NCBI RefSeq assembly: GCF_021869535.1
Contig: NW_026262668.1
Span: 70,577,558-70,641,557 of the forward strand
Direction of reading: 5' to 3'
DNA length: 64,000 nt
DNA from: Mytilus californianus
Taxonomy: Eukaryota > Mollusca > Bivalvia > Mytilida > Mytilidae
The notes beneath the pieces are model-generated. The model searched no databases and was not told the origin of the DNA. It saw only the letters and a program-made list of their open reading frames with translations. This document shows, piece after piece, positions 44,610-56,130 of this stretch (position 1 is its first letter; every line of letters starts with the position of its first letter). Position numbers and translations under genes: made by a program.

Positions 44610-45400
44610 TGCATATATATATAGGACTATGAACATCGATGGTACTCCGAACAGCGATGGTTCCGCTAAAGTGCGATGGTTTGACACTGAAGTGTGTTTA
44701 TGATAACGCCGAAGTGCGATGGTTGCATTGTGACGATATACTGTTGAAAGCTACGCCGAAGTGCCTTGGTGGTACATGCAGCGCTATTGTGCGATGGATT
44801 ACATAAACTTTATTATCAATGTTTCTCATGTTCACATGTCGATGAAGAAGACACTTTGTTTGCTAGAAGTAGATTTTCAGATTCGTTTAGTAAAGAGTAG
44901 AGATTATGCAGCAAAATTAATTGGGACGAACTCTCATTTAGTATGCAACTGCATGTAACTAAGGACATTCATTATATGTAATATATTCTTGTATTTCAAA
45001 TGTTGCAAACGCCATTTAAAGAGATGAAACTATAATATTAGCATGTTACTTACATATGTTAGTCAAACAGTATACTAATAAATACTAAATAATCCAAATT
45101 TGTATGGCAAACAGGCTATTGCAGAATGATAATTCTTTTACACAGATTCTTTCATTTCAACCAAACATATACATATCATCGATATCAAAAATACTATAAA
45201 TGCTTTATAGACAATAATGAATATATATCCAAATACTTACTAGTAAAAAACCTACTATTCATGTATTCATAATAGTTGCAGGTTTTAAACTAGCCGTTTT
45301 ACGCGCGTCACAAAGACCAGCACATCACACTAAAACGACAAAGGCCCTCGCACTTCAGCTTCCCCATCGCACCTCCGTGTCCTACATATGTATATATAGT
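44610..45400. mobile_element. candidate foldback element with GTGCGATGG words
   Basis: The left edge, ATATATATATAGGAC, and the right edge, whose reverse complement is ATATACATATGTAGGAC, are inverted. The left 150 bp carry GCGATGG five or six times (for example GCCGAAGTGCGATGGTTGC). The right end, read in reverse complement, carries GAGGTGCGATGGGGAAGC and TGAAGTGCGAGGG. The middle is AT-rich without coding signal. This is a non-autonomous element by inference. Confidence 0.5.
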
Positions 45401-46915
45401 AATTACTCTGATAAACGAATATATTATTTGTTACGAATATCACATATTCTGGGAAGTACATATCTGGCCAATCCAGAATTGAAAATTTTAGAAAGGGTCT
45501 GATATATTCCCATAAATCAGGCCGTTTGTTTTCTCGTTTGAATTGTTTTTACATTGTTCCTATTGGTCTCATTGATAATCTTTCCATATCCTCTTATTTT
45601 TATACAATATAATAAATGGAAGGCATTAAAATAAAGGGGAGGAAGGAGAAGGTTTATTGAAAGAATCAACTTTATCGTTTATAACTGTAATGAATTTACA
45701 CAAATTTATAAGCTTTAAGTTAGATTATTTAGATGTACACATGCATTAATAAGTTCACTGATCTTAAGAAAATTCTGCATTTTTTTTTATCTAAATATTA
45801 TTGTCTTTCATTGTGTAAAACTAGTTCGCATTTTAGTAGATAATGTTATTCATCACAATGATTTCCATCTTTACATAAACTAAAGGACAGTTCCGATTTT
45901 CTCTTGGGTAATTAGACACATTCTATTGGCATTCTTATTTTACCTAATGCAAGGACGTATAACTAACATACGTCCTTGCCTAATGTAAACATATACTTTG
46001 CCGCTTAGTACATCGCAATATTTTTGTCCATAATGAAAGAGATTTCACACATTTAGTACTGCAACCAGAGTTCATTTTTTAAAACTTGAATGTACCGGAA
46101 GAACACACACCTAAATTATATATCGATGGAAAGAGGAAAACGTGTACAATAAGAAAAGTTTGGTCATAAAAACCCAGAGTGGTCACTTTTTTCTGAAATT
46201 GGGGTCAATGGTCAAGCATAAAAATATTAATATTTCAACCACAAGGAAGAAAAGGAGAAATTTTCTGATATTTATTCATTAGAATGCTACAAAAACGATT
46301 CAATCACAAGCATATGCTGCAAAGGATGTCAAAACGACAAATTTGACTATTTATAAGGAGAGCTGCCATTACAAAATGGCGTTAATCTTGAACCTTCTGA
46401 TTTTTTTCCATTTATTACATAGCAATTGTAGAAGTGGCCTTGACCTTTTCACACCCATTAACTTTCATATTGCTTATCATTTTTCACTACAGTATATAAC
46501 AGAATTATTTTCTAACTGTAAAACACTAGTTTATCAATTTATTTCAATATTTTTTCTACCTTAGAAAAAACAAAATCCAAGCGCTGAAACAGTGTTTTTA
46601 ATTTTGCATCCAAAAGGTTGTGTATTTTGGAAAATTAGTATCTGGTTATACTAAATAAATATTGTGTATTTGCATTGCCCGGACAGATCAGTTATAACAC
46701 AAAAAATATCATAGTCAACCGAGGCGAATGCGAGGTTTAAAAAATCATAGGTGTGACTTGCATTGATTTAGCGGTTGGTTTAGTGTAAAACAAACTCAGT
46801 TTGATGCATGAACATTCAATTTGTCTTAGTGGGATTATCCTGGTAAAAAAGTGTAGACTCATCAATTTTTTAGGGAAGTGAGTGAAAATACAATGTAATG
46901 CCAATTTGCTAATGT
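45401..46915. other. noncoding stretch with small repeats
   Basis: Contains a family D fragment (AGGCCGTTTGTTTTCTCG, 45,521-45,590) and a perfect 12-bp hairpin at 45,949-45,979. No coding signal. Confidence 0.45.
45949..45979. repeat. perfect 12-bp hairpin
   Basis: GCAAGGACGTAT and ATACGTCCTTGC around a 7-base loop, flanked by CCTAATG-like words on both sides. Confidence 0.9.
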
Positions 46916-46920
46916 TGTAA

Positions 46921-48922
46921 TTAAAAATCGGTCAAGACCCTTATATAACTTGTCTTTAAAAAGCTACATACAATAGCTCTTGTCTTTATTAAATAGGGAT
47001 ATGGGTCACTCTCTTCGTCATCGTTTGAGGATTCAGAACGCGTATTAACATTACAGCACGCTTCCCTTCCTTGACAAGGACAAAGCTCGGTGCAGGACAG
47101 AGCTTGTTCAAAGCAAACACAGCTTTTTGAGCACAAAGATTTACCTTTGCAAGTACATGTACAAAGTTAATCTTTTAAGTAATGGGATGACATTTGTCCC
47201 TTGAAAAAGGTTGGGGTAAATCCATTTTTGTCTTCCCAGGCGAAAATTCAGACCTGAAGTCAGAAAAAGTGTCGTTATATCCGGTCTAAAATAGAATCAC
47301 TTGATGGTCAAACGTTTCTAACTGAACAGGAAAATTTCCAATATCTCTTGACAAGGAGCGCAAAATTACCCAAAGAATCTCCGATGTGTTTTCCATTTTT
47401 ACAGCACAATTTGAAATGTTTTTGAAAGCATTCGGAACACGAACAGGAACTCCTCTTACCTTTGGTTTAATGAAAGTTAGAACAGCCGCCAACGATGATG
47501 CACTGTCAGTCAACTGAAACGTGCTATCTTGACCTCTCTTCACTTTCATCTGACGCAAACTCGAATCAATTATGGATTGACAAACCTGAAAGACTGATAG
47601 TGCAATGGAATGACACGTGTCCTCACTATCAATTGTTTCCGTGTTGAGGTCTATATTGTCGGCACCTTCTTGTATCAAACACCCCCTTGATGTTTTGAAA
47701 CAATGCCGTCTAGAACGTAAATACCGTCTTGAATCGGTCAACCTCGTGCATGACAATGCTTGTCAGGTATAGTCTTACCTCTGCATAGGAAACACAAAAG
47801 CCATGTGAATACAAAGTTTCTATCATGACCCATATTCATGATATAACTGCACGACCAGTCCCAAATGGAATGGGGTGAATGTTGATTTTGCTACAGAAAC
47901 GATCGATTTTGTAATAGCCATACATTTACGAATTTTATCTTTAGGGACACCATACGGTTCAGAAGCGTCTTTGTGTGATTTTCCATCAATTAACCAACAA
48001 ATGAACTTTAAAAGCGACGCGGGCATCTTTTCCATAGAAGCACCCAACGTTTTCAATATCGCGCCTAAGAGCGGTAGCGGCAGAGTGAAGTAATTGATTG
48101 TCTCTTAATGTATCCTTGACATCTGCAGACACACCTTAGTGTAATTCTAAAAGTCTTAACATAGACTTCAATTTTCCTGCAGCAGATATGGCATCCCCTA
48201 TAGTGAGCTCAGAGCTAAACACTATATTTGACATCCCGTGTCCCCGCTGTGTCTGAATTGTAATTGTAATTGAGGTGCCATAATAATTAATTTGATTGTT
48301 CTGTGGTTTGGCAGTTTGATAAGTATCAGAGACATTCTTGGGTGGTGTCTTCCTCGAATGCCAACATTTTATATGTTACCTATTCCTTGGACGCCAACAA
48401 AAATGTACTAGATTTAGGTACCTGTAATTTACCTATCTGTTTAAATAGTATGATTGATTTGATAAGCATGCACTTTTGTTGTGATAACTACTTGCACCTA
48501 TTCCTCGAACGCCAACATAATTTTACAGGTAAATTGTCGGTAGATCAAAGGATGTTGGCATTCAATGAACAAACATCTTGGGTGAAAGTGATCGGTATAT
48601 GTCGAGGATGTACGACATAAGAAAGGCCTATATAGAAGAAGAAATCATCATTAGCAATCGTTATCAATAAATTGAAAGAAAGTTCATATTCTGATTCTTT
48701 AGTAACTGTATTACCTGTTTGCACAGGTGCTGACTTCAATAAATACATGGTAATGCATGCTGAATGGTAGACTGCATTTGAACAGAAATCTGTACTCGCG
48801 ATTATCTTTACCATGGATAAATGATTACTCACTTTAGCGCACCTCAAAAGACTGTCAACACGTTCACGCAACTCGATTTTGTGTAGTTTTCTGTCATTTT
48901 TAAAGTTTTTGTTTTTAAACAA
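46921..48922 (-). pseudogene. repetitive invertebrate ORF family, CXC-like C-terminus, broken
   Basis: The minus strand reads in order, through several frames: VDSLLRCAKVSNHLSMVKII and SNAVYHSACITMYLL (48,800), SSELTIGDAISAAGKLKSML (48,200), GVSADVKDTLRDNQLLHSAA, LKFICWLIDGKSHKDASE and TPFHLGLVVQLYHEYGS (47,830-48,050), TLYSHGFCVSYAEVR, CLIQEGADNIDLNTETID and RGVPVRVPNAFKNIS (47,400-47,700), ending with CTCTCKGKSLCSKSCVCFEQ, then ALSCTELCPCQ near 47,050-47,150. The cysteine cluster resembles a tesmin/TSO1 CXC motif. I know closely similar proteins only as multi-copy uncharacterised ORFs in cnidarian and mollusc genomes, so a mobile-element origin is likely. At least four frame changes and two stops make this a dead copy. 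Confidence 0.65.
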
Positions 48923-49017
48923 AAAAATATGTTTTCATATCTAAACTACAAGGAGGAAACTGAGCGCGTGTTCGTATAAAAGTATCAGGTAGTGAGGATA
49001 TGTAACAGCCACTATGT

Positions 49018-49925
49018 TCCGTCAGTTACTTTGTTCCGGCGGAACTTTTCAACTAGTTATTTCGTTCCGATGGAACTTTCCAACTAGTTGTTTTATTCCG
49101 AGTGCAGTCGAAAAGTTCCGGAAAAAAGTAGCTAGTTGAAAAGTCCCGGAACAATGTAGCTAGTTGAATAGTTATGGCGGAACAGAACAACTAGTTACAT
49201 CTTTCCGAATATACCATATTTCGTTCTTTTTGTAGAAAGAGGGGGGAGAATGAGTATCAGTATATATAAGAGCAGATCATTAATTTACAAGAATACCCAA
49301 CGCACTGAAAGGGGTTTCTTTGGGGACAAATATGCAAAATTTAAGTTGTATTTCATAGCTCACATAAAACGGAATAAGTTGCATTATCATGCAAATTTAG
49401 TATTCATAGTACCCTCAAGAGAGGGAAGAATACCCCCCTCCTCATGTGGTTCTTTGCATCAATTCTCCAAATGGAACTTTGTGACTGGTTGATAAGTCCC
49501 GTTGGAAATTTTGGGCTAGTTTGTTAGTTCCGGTTTTGACTTATTTGCCAAAGAGGAACTTTGTGGCTAGTTGATAAGTTCCTTTTGACTTTTGTAATCA
49601 GTATCTTGGTTTCCCTTTGAAAGGTTCAAATATAATATGTTGCGCTTTTACTTTGCATCAATTCTCCAAATGGAACTTTTTGCCTGGTTGATAAGTTCCG
49701 TTGGAAATTTTGGGCTAGTTTGTTAGTTCCGGTTTTGACTAATTTGGCAAAAAGGAACTTTCTAACTAGTTGATATGTTCCGTTGGAACTTTTCAACTAG
49801 TCACTTTGTTCCGGTGGAACTTTTAAACCAGAGGAAGTAACTAGTTAATAAGTTCCGGAACTTTTCGGCTAGTTAGTTCTTTCCGCCCGGAACTTTCCAA
49901 CGACGGAACAAAAGAGCATTTACAG
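49018..49925. repeat. array of GGAAC/ACTAGT/GTTCC words
   Basis: About 33-bp units such as GGAACTTTTCAACTAGTTAT followed by TTCGTTCC, in which GGAAC and GTTCC can pair around an ACTAGT palindrome. Clusters lie at 49,018-49,200 (both orientations) and 49,490-49,920. Within the second, about 95 bp containing CATCAATTCTCCAAATGGAA and GAAATTTTGGGCTAGTTTGT are duplicated (49,457 and 49,656). 49,205-49,480 between the clusters shows nothing recognisable. Confidence 0.85.
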
Positions 49926-50328
49926 ATACATGTTGCTCAGATTGATCACACATTTGGCGTTCTGTTTCTAATTTAAAGACGCCACAATTTTGCCTGCTAG
50001 TGTAAGTCTTGTAACATCACTGATGATACACAACTCTTTCATCCAAGGAAAGCAGATTATCAAGAGAAGTTAGTTGTTGCATCTACCTGTCGCACACCAA
50101 ATCTCTGCGAACTTTAAGAATATTTTTTTACCGACCGCTCGCATGTATATTAATTGCTCTGAGGTTGAACATTGACATACAATGCAGTTTTCCCACATCA
50201 TATCATTCGTTCTCCTTTTCGGACTAGTAGGAGTAAACTTTACAGGACTTTCACAACTAGCCATTATCCGGAAAAAAACATCTTATCCGAAGGATTTGGT
50301 TAACTTTTATAAAAAGTCGAAATCTAAT
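49926..50328. other. noncoding stretch
   Basis: Nothing recognised. Confidence 0.4.
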
Positions 50329-50755
50329 GGTGGCACGGTAGTATTTGCATTCCGGAATTTAGGTTGCTCTTTTGTGTATCCTACTTAAGTCAATGTATCT
50401 GAAAAGTGTGAAACATACAGTATCAACTGAACATACTTTCCTAAACTGAGGGATGAATCAGGTGTAGAAAAATATGAAATAATTTTACATACAGGTGAAA
50501 ATGAATTTTTGAGAATTTTTTTAAATTTTGTATTCACTGCATGATAAAAGACATAAAAGCACTAGTGGCCTTGGGTTTTTAAAGATAGCAAAAAAGTAAA
50601 CGGTCATGATACATATTCAAATTCATTTCTGAATATAATAATGAAAGTACTTCAGTTAACTGTGTATGTAGAATTTTGGACAGTGTTAGAAAGTGGTGAA
50701 AATTCTAAAAAGGCTATCATTATCCCTAGGGGCCAGGAAATACTACCGTGCCACC
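50329..50755 (+). mobile_element. TIR element, copy 1 (427 bp)
   Basis: Starts GGTGGCACGGTAGTATTTGC and ends AAATACTACCGTGCCACC, a perfect 18-bp terminal inverted repeat. The interior has no coding capacity (AT-rich, includes GGTGAAAATGAATTTTTGAG). Left flank TAAT, right flank TTAA. A second direct copy lies 1.2 kb away. MITE-like by structure. Confidence 0.9.
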
Positions 50756-51966
50756 TTAACTGGCATATATATGTTTACACTAAATCAATAAAGGTATTTT
50801 TTGTACCTATTCAATTTGTAAGTTTATCAATAAAAAGTTGATTAATTGCAACTAGAATAAAAACACCCCTTAAGTTCCACCCCTGGGAGTGAAAAATTGC
50901 TGATTCAGCAAATTTTGCCTGATCTGTGTGTAATAATGTAAAAATTTACCTAGAAAGTAGAACTTCATAATTTTTATCTAACTTGCAATACATTTTTAAT
51001 TATAAATGCTCGCTTTAACTTTTTGCAGTGTCTGACACATGTGCAACAACTGGAATTTGAGTTGCCTGTACATCCTATAATTTTCACCAAAATAGTTAAA
51101 GTGCATAATTTCTTATTTTTTTCCACACAAGTACAACTATTTTTCTTCAGGTTTAATTTGTAGTTCTGTGGTAACATGACACCAGTATGAGTTTTTTTTT
51201 AACCAGTAAGTGGTTAAGGGGTCCTTACTTATTCATTTAGCCCTCATATTTAGCTGAAATAGAGATAGTATTAGGGGTTTCTTTACATTGACAAGACAAT
51301 TTTTTTGGACAAAGAATATCATTATGATTGTATAGCAGCAAGATTAGATAGTTTATTCATTTTCCATGCAAATGTCATGAATTTTTTTGATTTTCTGACC
51401 CTGAAAAGCAAAATAAAGGTAAATTGATTATGTAAGGGGACATAATTAAACTTAATGCATACATGAGAAATAGACAAACAGTCAGCTTAGAGATATATTC
51501 TAGTACATGTATTGTCAAAAAGATTTAAGAATAATAGTTAAATGCCATCTAAAGAATCTTGTTATGTTGCCTTCATAATCTGGAAATGCTTAAAGGAATG
51601 TAAGGCATGCTGTAAAATGTGGAATGGACTTTACTATCATTTTTCATGGTATGGTTCTTAAACTGTTTCTTTCAGTCAGATTAACTAGAAATAGAGCTGG
51701 CAATCCAATAATTCCCCCTGAATCACCATGTTTTACGTCTGTGTTGATTTGAAACATCATATATTTGGGTTTTGTTCACTCCTTAAGTAAAAATGGTAAG
51801 ATGAAAAAAAGTGAAAATCTGCTAGCTGGGGTAGGGTATAATCTCTTATTTTTTTTGGTAAGAAATAAGTGCAGACTAGTATTCTTTATTATAATATGTT
51901 TCCTAGTAAGAAGTCTGTGCATCATAGGTGTCATGACTGGTTTCAAGTTTGTGATGTCTTTGTTAA
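50756..51966. other. segment between the two TIR elements
   Basis: 1,211 bp of AT-rich noncoding DNA that begins TTAAC and ends TGTTAA. No open frame with a family signal. It may be ordinary host DNA or the interior of a composite element. Confidence 0.5.
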
Positions 51967-52404
51967 GGTGGCACGGTAGTATTTGCATTCCGGAATTTAG
52001 GTTGCTCTTTTGTGTACCATACTTAAGTCAATGTATCTGAATAGTGTGATTGGACAAAAAATACAGTATCAACTGAACATACTTTCCCAAACTGAGGGAT
52101 GAATCAGGTGTAGAAAAATATGAAATAATTTTATATACAGGTGAAAATGAATTTTTGAGAATTTTTTTAAATTTTGTATTCACTGCATGACAAAAGACAT
52201 AAAAGCACTATAGTGGCCTTAGGTTTTTAAAGATAGCAAAAAAAGTAAACGGTCATGATACATATTCAATTTCATTTCTGAATATAATAATGAAAGTACT
52301 TCAGTTAACTGTGTATGTAGAATTTTGGGCAGTGTTAGAAAGTGGTGAAAATTCTAAAAAGGCTATCATTATCCCTAGGGGCCAGGAAATACTACCGTGC
52401 CACC
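51967..52404 (+). mobile_element. TIR element, copy 2 (438 bp)
   Basis: Same 18-bp terminal inverted repeat and same orientation as copy 1, nearly identical along its length. The main difference is extra sequence near 52,048 (GATTGGACAAAAAATACAG in place of a shorter GAAACATACAG). Left flank TTAA, right flank TAAT. Confidence 0.9.
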
Positions 52405-53394
52405 TAATCAACAAGAATATAACTTACTTACAGAAAATACACGAAAGAACTACTATATATAATAATCAAATCACACTTCAAAATACTAAAAAATAATTAA
52501 CTAATCAAAGAAAATGAACATAATCAAATCGAAACTAATAAATTCATTGTGGAGGAAAAAGTAAATGATGGAGTTGATTGACGGATATGCAATTTCCGTA
52601 ATAAAAAAAGGTACAAGTGATGTTTTTATTTTTGAGTTTTTGACAAAATTGTTCGGATTTTGCCCATCAAAATTTGCATGCAGTATCACAATAATATATT
52701 TTTTCCTCTCAAATGTCAAATATTGTTTTTGAATCATATGTTTTCTCGTTTTCAAAGACAAATGCGTTAAATTTCCATCTAAAAATCTGCCAACTTTAAG
52801 TTTAAAATTTTATTTGGGGATGGTATTATATTTATGCCTTCGTCATCCCGATTACCCTTGATGATATGTGCATCGAAAATATTTACGAACAGAGCCTGAA
52901 ATTGAATAAAATATATTTTTTTTTAATATAGATATTATTCTATCATTTAAATCAATTTCCAGCCGTGTGTTATTCCGGTACATTAAACTCGTTAATTAAG
53001 CGTCTTTTTCGAGGTCAGTTGCAGTACTGATTAGCATAAAAGTTTCGTAGTGGTTTCGAATTATCAAAATTTTTAAAAGCTCGAGGAAAAATATTTTGAC
53101 AGTGCATGACTTTTGTGTATTTGCATTTTAACTTAAAAAAAAGATGCGTAATATACAGCATCAACTAATGTTTCTGTGTTCTTGTTTTATCAGGAGAACA
53201 TTACAATGTAATTCACTAAATGGAATGACAGTTTAACGTTGAAGCTAAAAGACTGAATGTATTTTATATGTAGTCATAAAATGGGGATAAAGTAATATAG
53301 TAATATGGTACTTTACCAAAAAGTTTTATTGGTATAAAGTGTGCAATAAGTTTTAATCCGTGTTATGAAATCAAAGACGAAGGTGGCCACATCA
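52405..53394. other. AT-rich noncoding stretch
   Basis: Nothing recognised. Confidence 0.4.
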
Positions 53395-53640
53395 AATGAA
53401 ACGAAACGCATGTGGAGCAGGAACTGTGTACCCTTCCGGAGCACATGAACTTGCCTCCCCCATTTGGTAGTGTTCGTGTTGTTTAGGCTTTAGTTTTCTA
53501 TGTATAGAGTTTTATTTACTTGTTCGTCTTTGCTACGTTTTTCGTTTTTTGCCATGTCGTTATCAGTTTTTCTTTGGCTTATGAGGTTCGAGTTACCCAT
53601 AAAAGCTTGGCATTACCTTTTCAGACTGTTTATGACGTAA
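53395..53640 (+). repeat. retroelement 3' end, family A, diverged copy
   Basis: GCATGTGGAGCAGGAACTGT, GTACCCTTCCGGAGCACATG, TAGTGTTCGTGTTGTTTAGG and GGCTTATGAGGTTCGAGTTA match the family with more differences than the 2-kb and 37-kb copies. Confidence 0.7.
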
Positions 53641-53679
53641 TTACATTAAATCCATTAGATGCGTCTGTCTGGGAGATCA

Positions 53680-54110
53680 ATATTTATATACTAGTTATAA
53701 TTAGCTTTGAACTAGCTTTCAGTAACTTCGAATACTCTTATATCAATTTTTTGTGTGTGCTTTGTTCCGATATATGATCATATATTGAGTTAAGCTAATT
53801 GCAACTGATGTTTACTGTTTGTTCTTAAGTTGTGCTATAACACTACTGTCCCAGGTTAGGAAAAGGCCGGTTAAGCGTTCACAAACATGTTTAACACAGC
53901 AACATTCAGTATGTACCTATCCCAAGTCCAGAGCTTGTAATTCAGTGGTTTGCTTTTGTCTACGTCTGTCATATTTGTTTTTTGCATATTGAACTGTTAT
54001 AAATAGGCCGTTTGTTTTCTCGGTTGAATTGTTCATTTCATGTCTCACTTTTTCTCATTGGTAGAGGCTGTACGTTGACCTATATAATTGCTAATCATCA
54101 CTTCATTTCA
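53680..54110 (+). repeat. family D dispersed repeat, second copy
   Basis: Shares GCTTTGAACTAGCTTTCAGT, TGTTCTTAAGTTGTGCTATA, CCTATCCCAAGTCCAGAGCT, ATTCAGTGGTTTGCTTTTG and AGGCCGTTTGTTTTCTCGG with 35.0-35.56 kb and 45.5 kb. Confidence 0.65.
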
Positions 54111-54293
54111 AGTCATTGGCAATCATCATATCGCATCACATTATTTCTATATTAAGAGCAAGAGTATAAAAATTAGAATTATCATATAGTTCAATATTGC
54201 ACTACAACCTGAACGTTAAACTGCTAAACTGATCTAAAATTTGAAATTCTTTTATTTAAAGATTTACTGCAAGACGAAGTTGGAAAAATAAAA

Positions 54294-55479
54294 ATGAAAT
54301 ATAAAGGATGCGTAGTAATTATGATACTACTGATATCTTTTTTCAAAGGAAGTAACTCGGTATCATATACAGATTTTGACGTGTTTTTCAAAAATATTAC
54401 TGGTGGTAAAAACATAAATTTGCGGCCAGTCCTTGACCATTAATCAAAAGTGAATGTATATATGTTTTTTCATTTAATATATATCCAGGATTTTAATGAA
54501 GTTGAAGGAAAACTAAGTTTAACCGGATACTTTAATATAAGTTGGGTTGATCAGACTTTAACATGGAACAGCACAGAAAACGGAATCGAACAATTTACTC
54601 TCGAAGAGCATATCATTTGGAAACCATCTTTTATTATTGGAAATTCTTATGACGGTGTAAAATACATCAAAAAAGATAAAGAGTGTGATGAGAGTACAAA
54701 GTAATGGTGTTGTCACGTGGACCCCTGGAGATAACTATGAAGTAGTCTGTAATGCAGACGTTTCGATGTATCCATTCGATACGCAGATCTGCAAACTTAT
54801 GATATTACCATGGGGATATACAAATGAGGAAATAATTGTCGTACCGACTTACGATTATGTTGTGCAGTGGTGGTTCTGTCAACAACAAACATGGGAATTC
54901 ATTGAATCAAGTGTTGCAAAAAATGAAAACCTTCAATACCTAGAATTTACAATGAAGCTAAAACGCCATCCCATGTTTTTCGTTCTTAATCTGATTCTCC
55001 CAATTTGTGTGATGATTATTTTAAACATTTTTGTGATTTTACTTCCACCAGAAAGCGGAGAAAGAGTTGGATATGCTGTAACTGTTCTCTTGGCAATCGC
55101 AGTCTTCTTGACTATTTCATCTGACAATCTTCCCGCAACTTCAAGTCCACGAATATCTTCCATATCTATTCTTCTATTTGCCGATGTTTGCATCAGTGCT
55201 TTCATTGTATTGATGGTTATTTTAAACTCACGATATTATCATCGGGAGGTTGAATACCCGGTCACTAAGTTTATGCGGGGATTTGTAAATGTTTCAAGAA
55301 TAGTACGCTGTAAAGTGTGTTGTTGTAGGAGAAAAAAGGAAAAGCATAGTGAAAAGGGAAACGAAGAGGAAATTAAATGGACCGATGTCGGAAAGGAGAT
55401 TGACATTGTATGCGGTATATTCATTACTGTGGTAATTTGTATTGTCAATGCTTTGTATATCATAGATGTCGCCGTGTGA
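54294..55479 (+). pseudogene. nicotinic-receptor-like Cys-loop channel subunit, two lesions
   Basis: A single uninterrupted exon with a signal peptide (MKYKGCVVIMILLISFFKG), the start of the ligand-binding domain (LRPVLDH), a TAA at 54,441, then in the same frame VNVYMFFHLIYIQDFNEVEG, GKLSLTGYFNISWVDQTLTW and EHIIWKPSFIIGN. Near 54,684 the frame shifts by one base and continues: VVTWTPGDNYEVV, a Cys loop with exactly 13 residues between cysteines (CNADVSMYPFDTQIC, 54,748-54,792), M1 at about 54,970-55,044, M2 beginning GERVGYAVTVLLAIAVFLTI (55,063-55,122), M3 at 55,153-55,227, a short basic loop, and M4 at 55,399-55,467. The glutamate before M2 suggests a cation channel. Loop C lacks the paired cysteines of alpha subunits. 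Intronless copies are known among the expanded bivalve receptor genes, so retroposition is likely. The nonsense codon and frameshift mark it as decayed unless they are sequence errors. Confidence 0.85.
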
Positions 55480-55989
55480 TTACCAGGTTTACATTACTCA
55501 TATCATTTGTTACATAATTTAGATTCAGTATAACTTCCAAAAAGGACCTGAACTACAAGGACTGATGTTAAAGAAATGTTCTATTCTATCGTGTAATTTG
55601 TTTTAAACAAAACAGAGAACTCTTTTTGTCAGAACACACTGTCATACATCCAAACATAATATCCACACTGATCTGTGTCCACACTTGTTTTAAACACAAA
55701 TAAACATCTCTAAAGGACATTGATATTCAAGTGGTTTTATCATCTGTTTTATATGATTATTTTTCTATTATAAATATGATTTGTTGTATAATTTGACGCT
55801 CGTGACAAACTGACCTTATTAAAGGGGCGACCTCCGTATTAAGGTTCAAAAATGCATATTTAACACATGCCATTGGCAAAATCTCTTAAATATGTTATTT
55901 ACTGTGAATTAATCTAGATAATGCACAGCTACGGTCTACCTTAACTACCTCAGATATACTGCACAGTTCAAATTTACTCTTATCTTGAA
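55480..55989. other. 3' flank of the receptor-like pseudogene
   Basis: AATAAA at 55,699 could be an old polyadenylation signal, and no A-tract follows that would prove retroposition. Otherwise nothing recognised. Confidence 0.35.
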
Positions 55990-56130
55990 GGGCGGATCAA
56001 GGATTTTTTAAGGGGACGTACTTTCATTAAAACAATTTTTTACGATTATATGCTCAAAAGATTATATGTTTTCCAATCAAAGGGGGTGTACTCCCTACGC
56101 TCTACGCTCCACATTCCCTGAATCCGCCAC
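55990..56130. mobile_element. small MITE-like element with GGCGGAT ends
   Basis: The left end, GGGCGGATCAAGGA, and the right end, whose reverse complement is GTGGCGGATTCAGGGA, form an imperfect inverted repeat. The interior of about 110 bp is noncoding, with ACTTTCATTAAAAC and AAGGGGGTGTACTCC. Confidence 0.6.
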
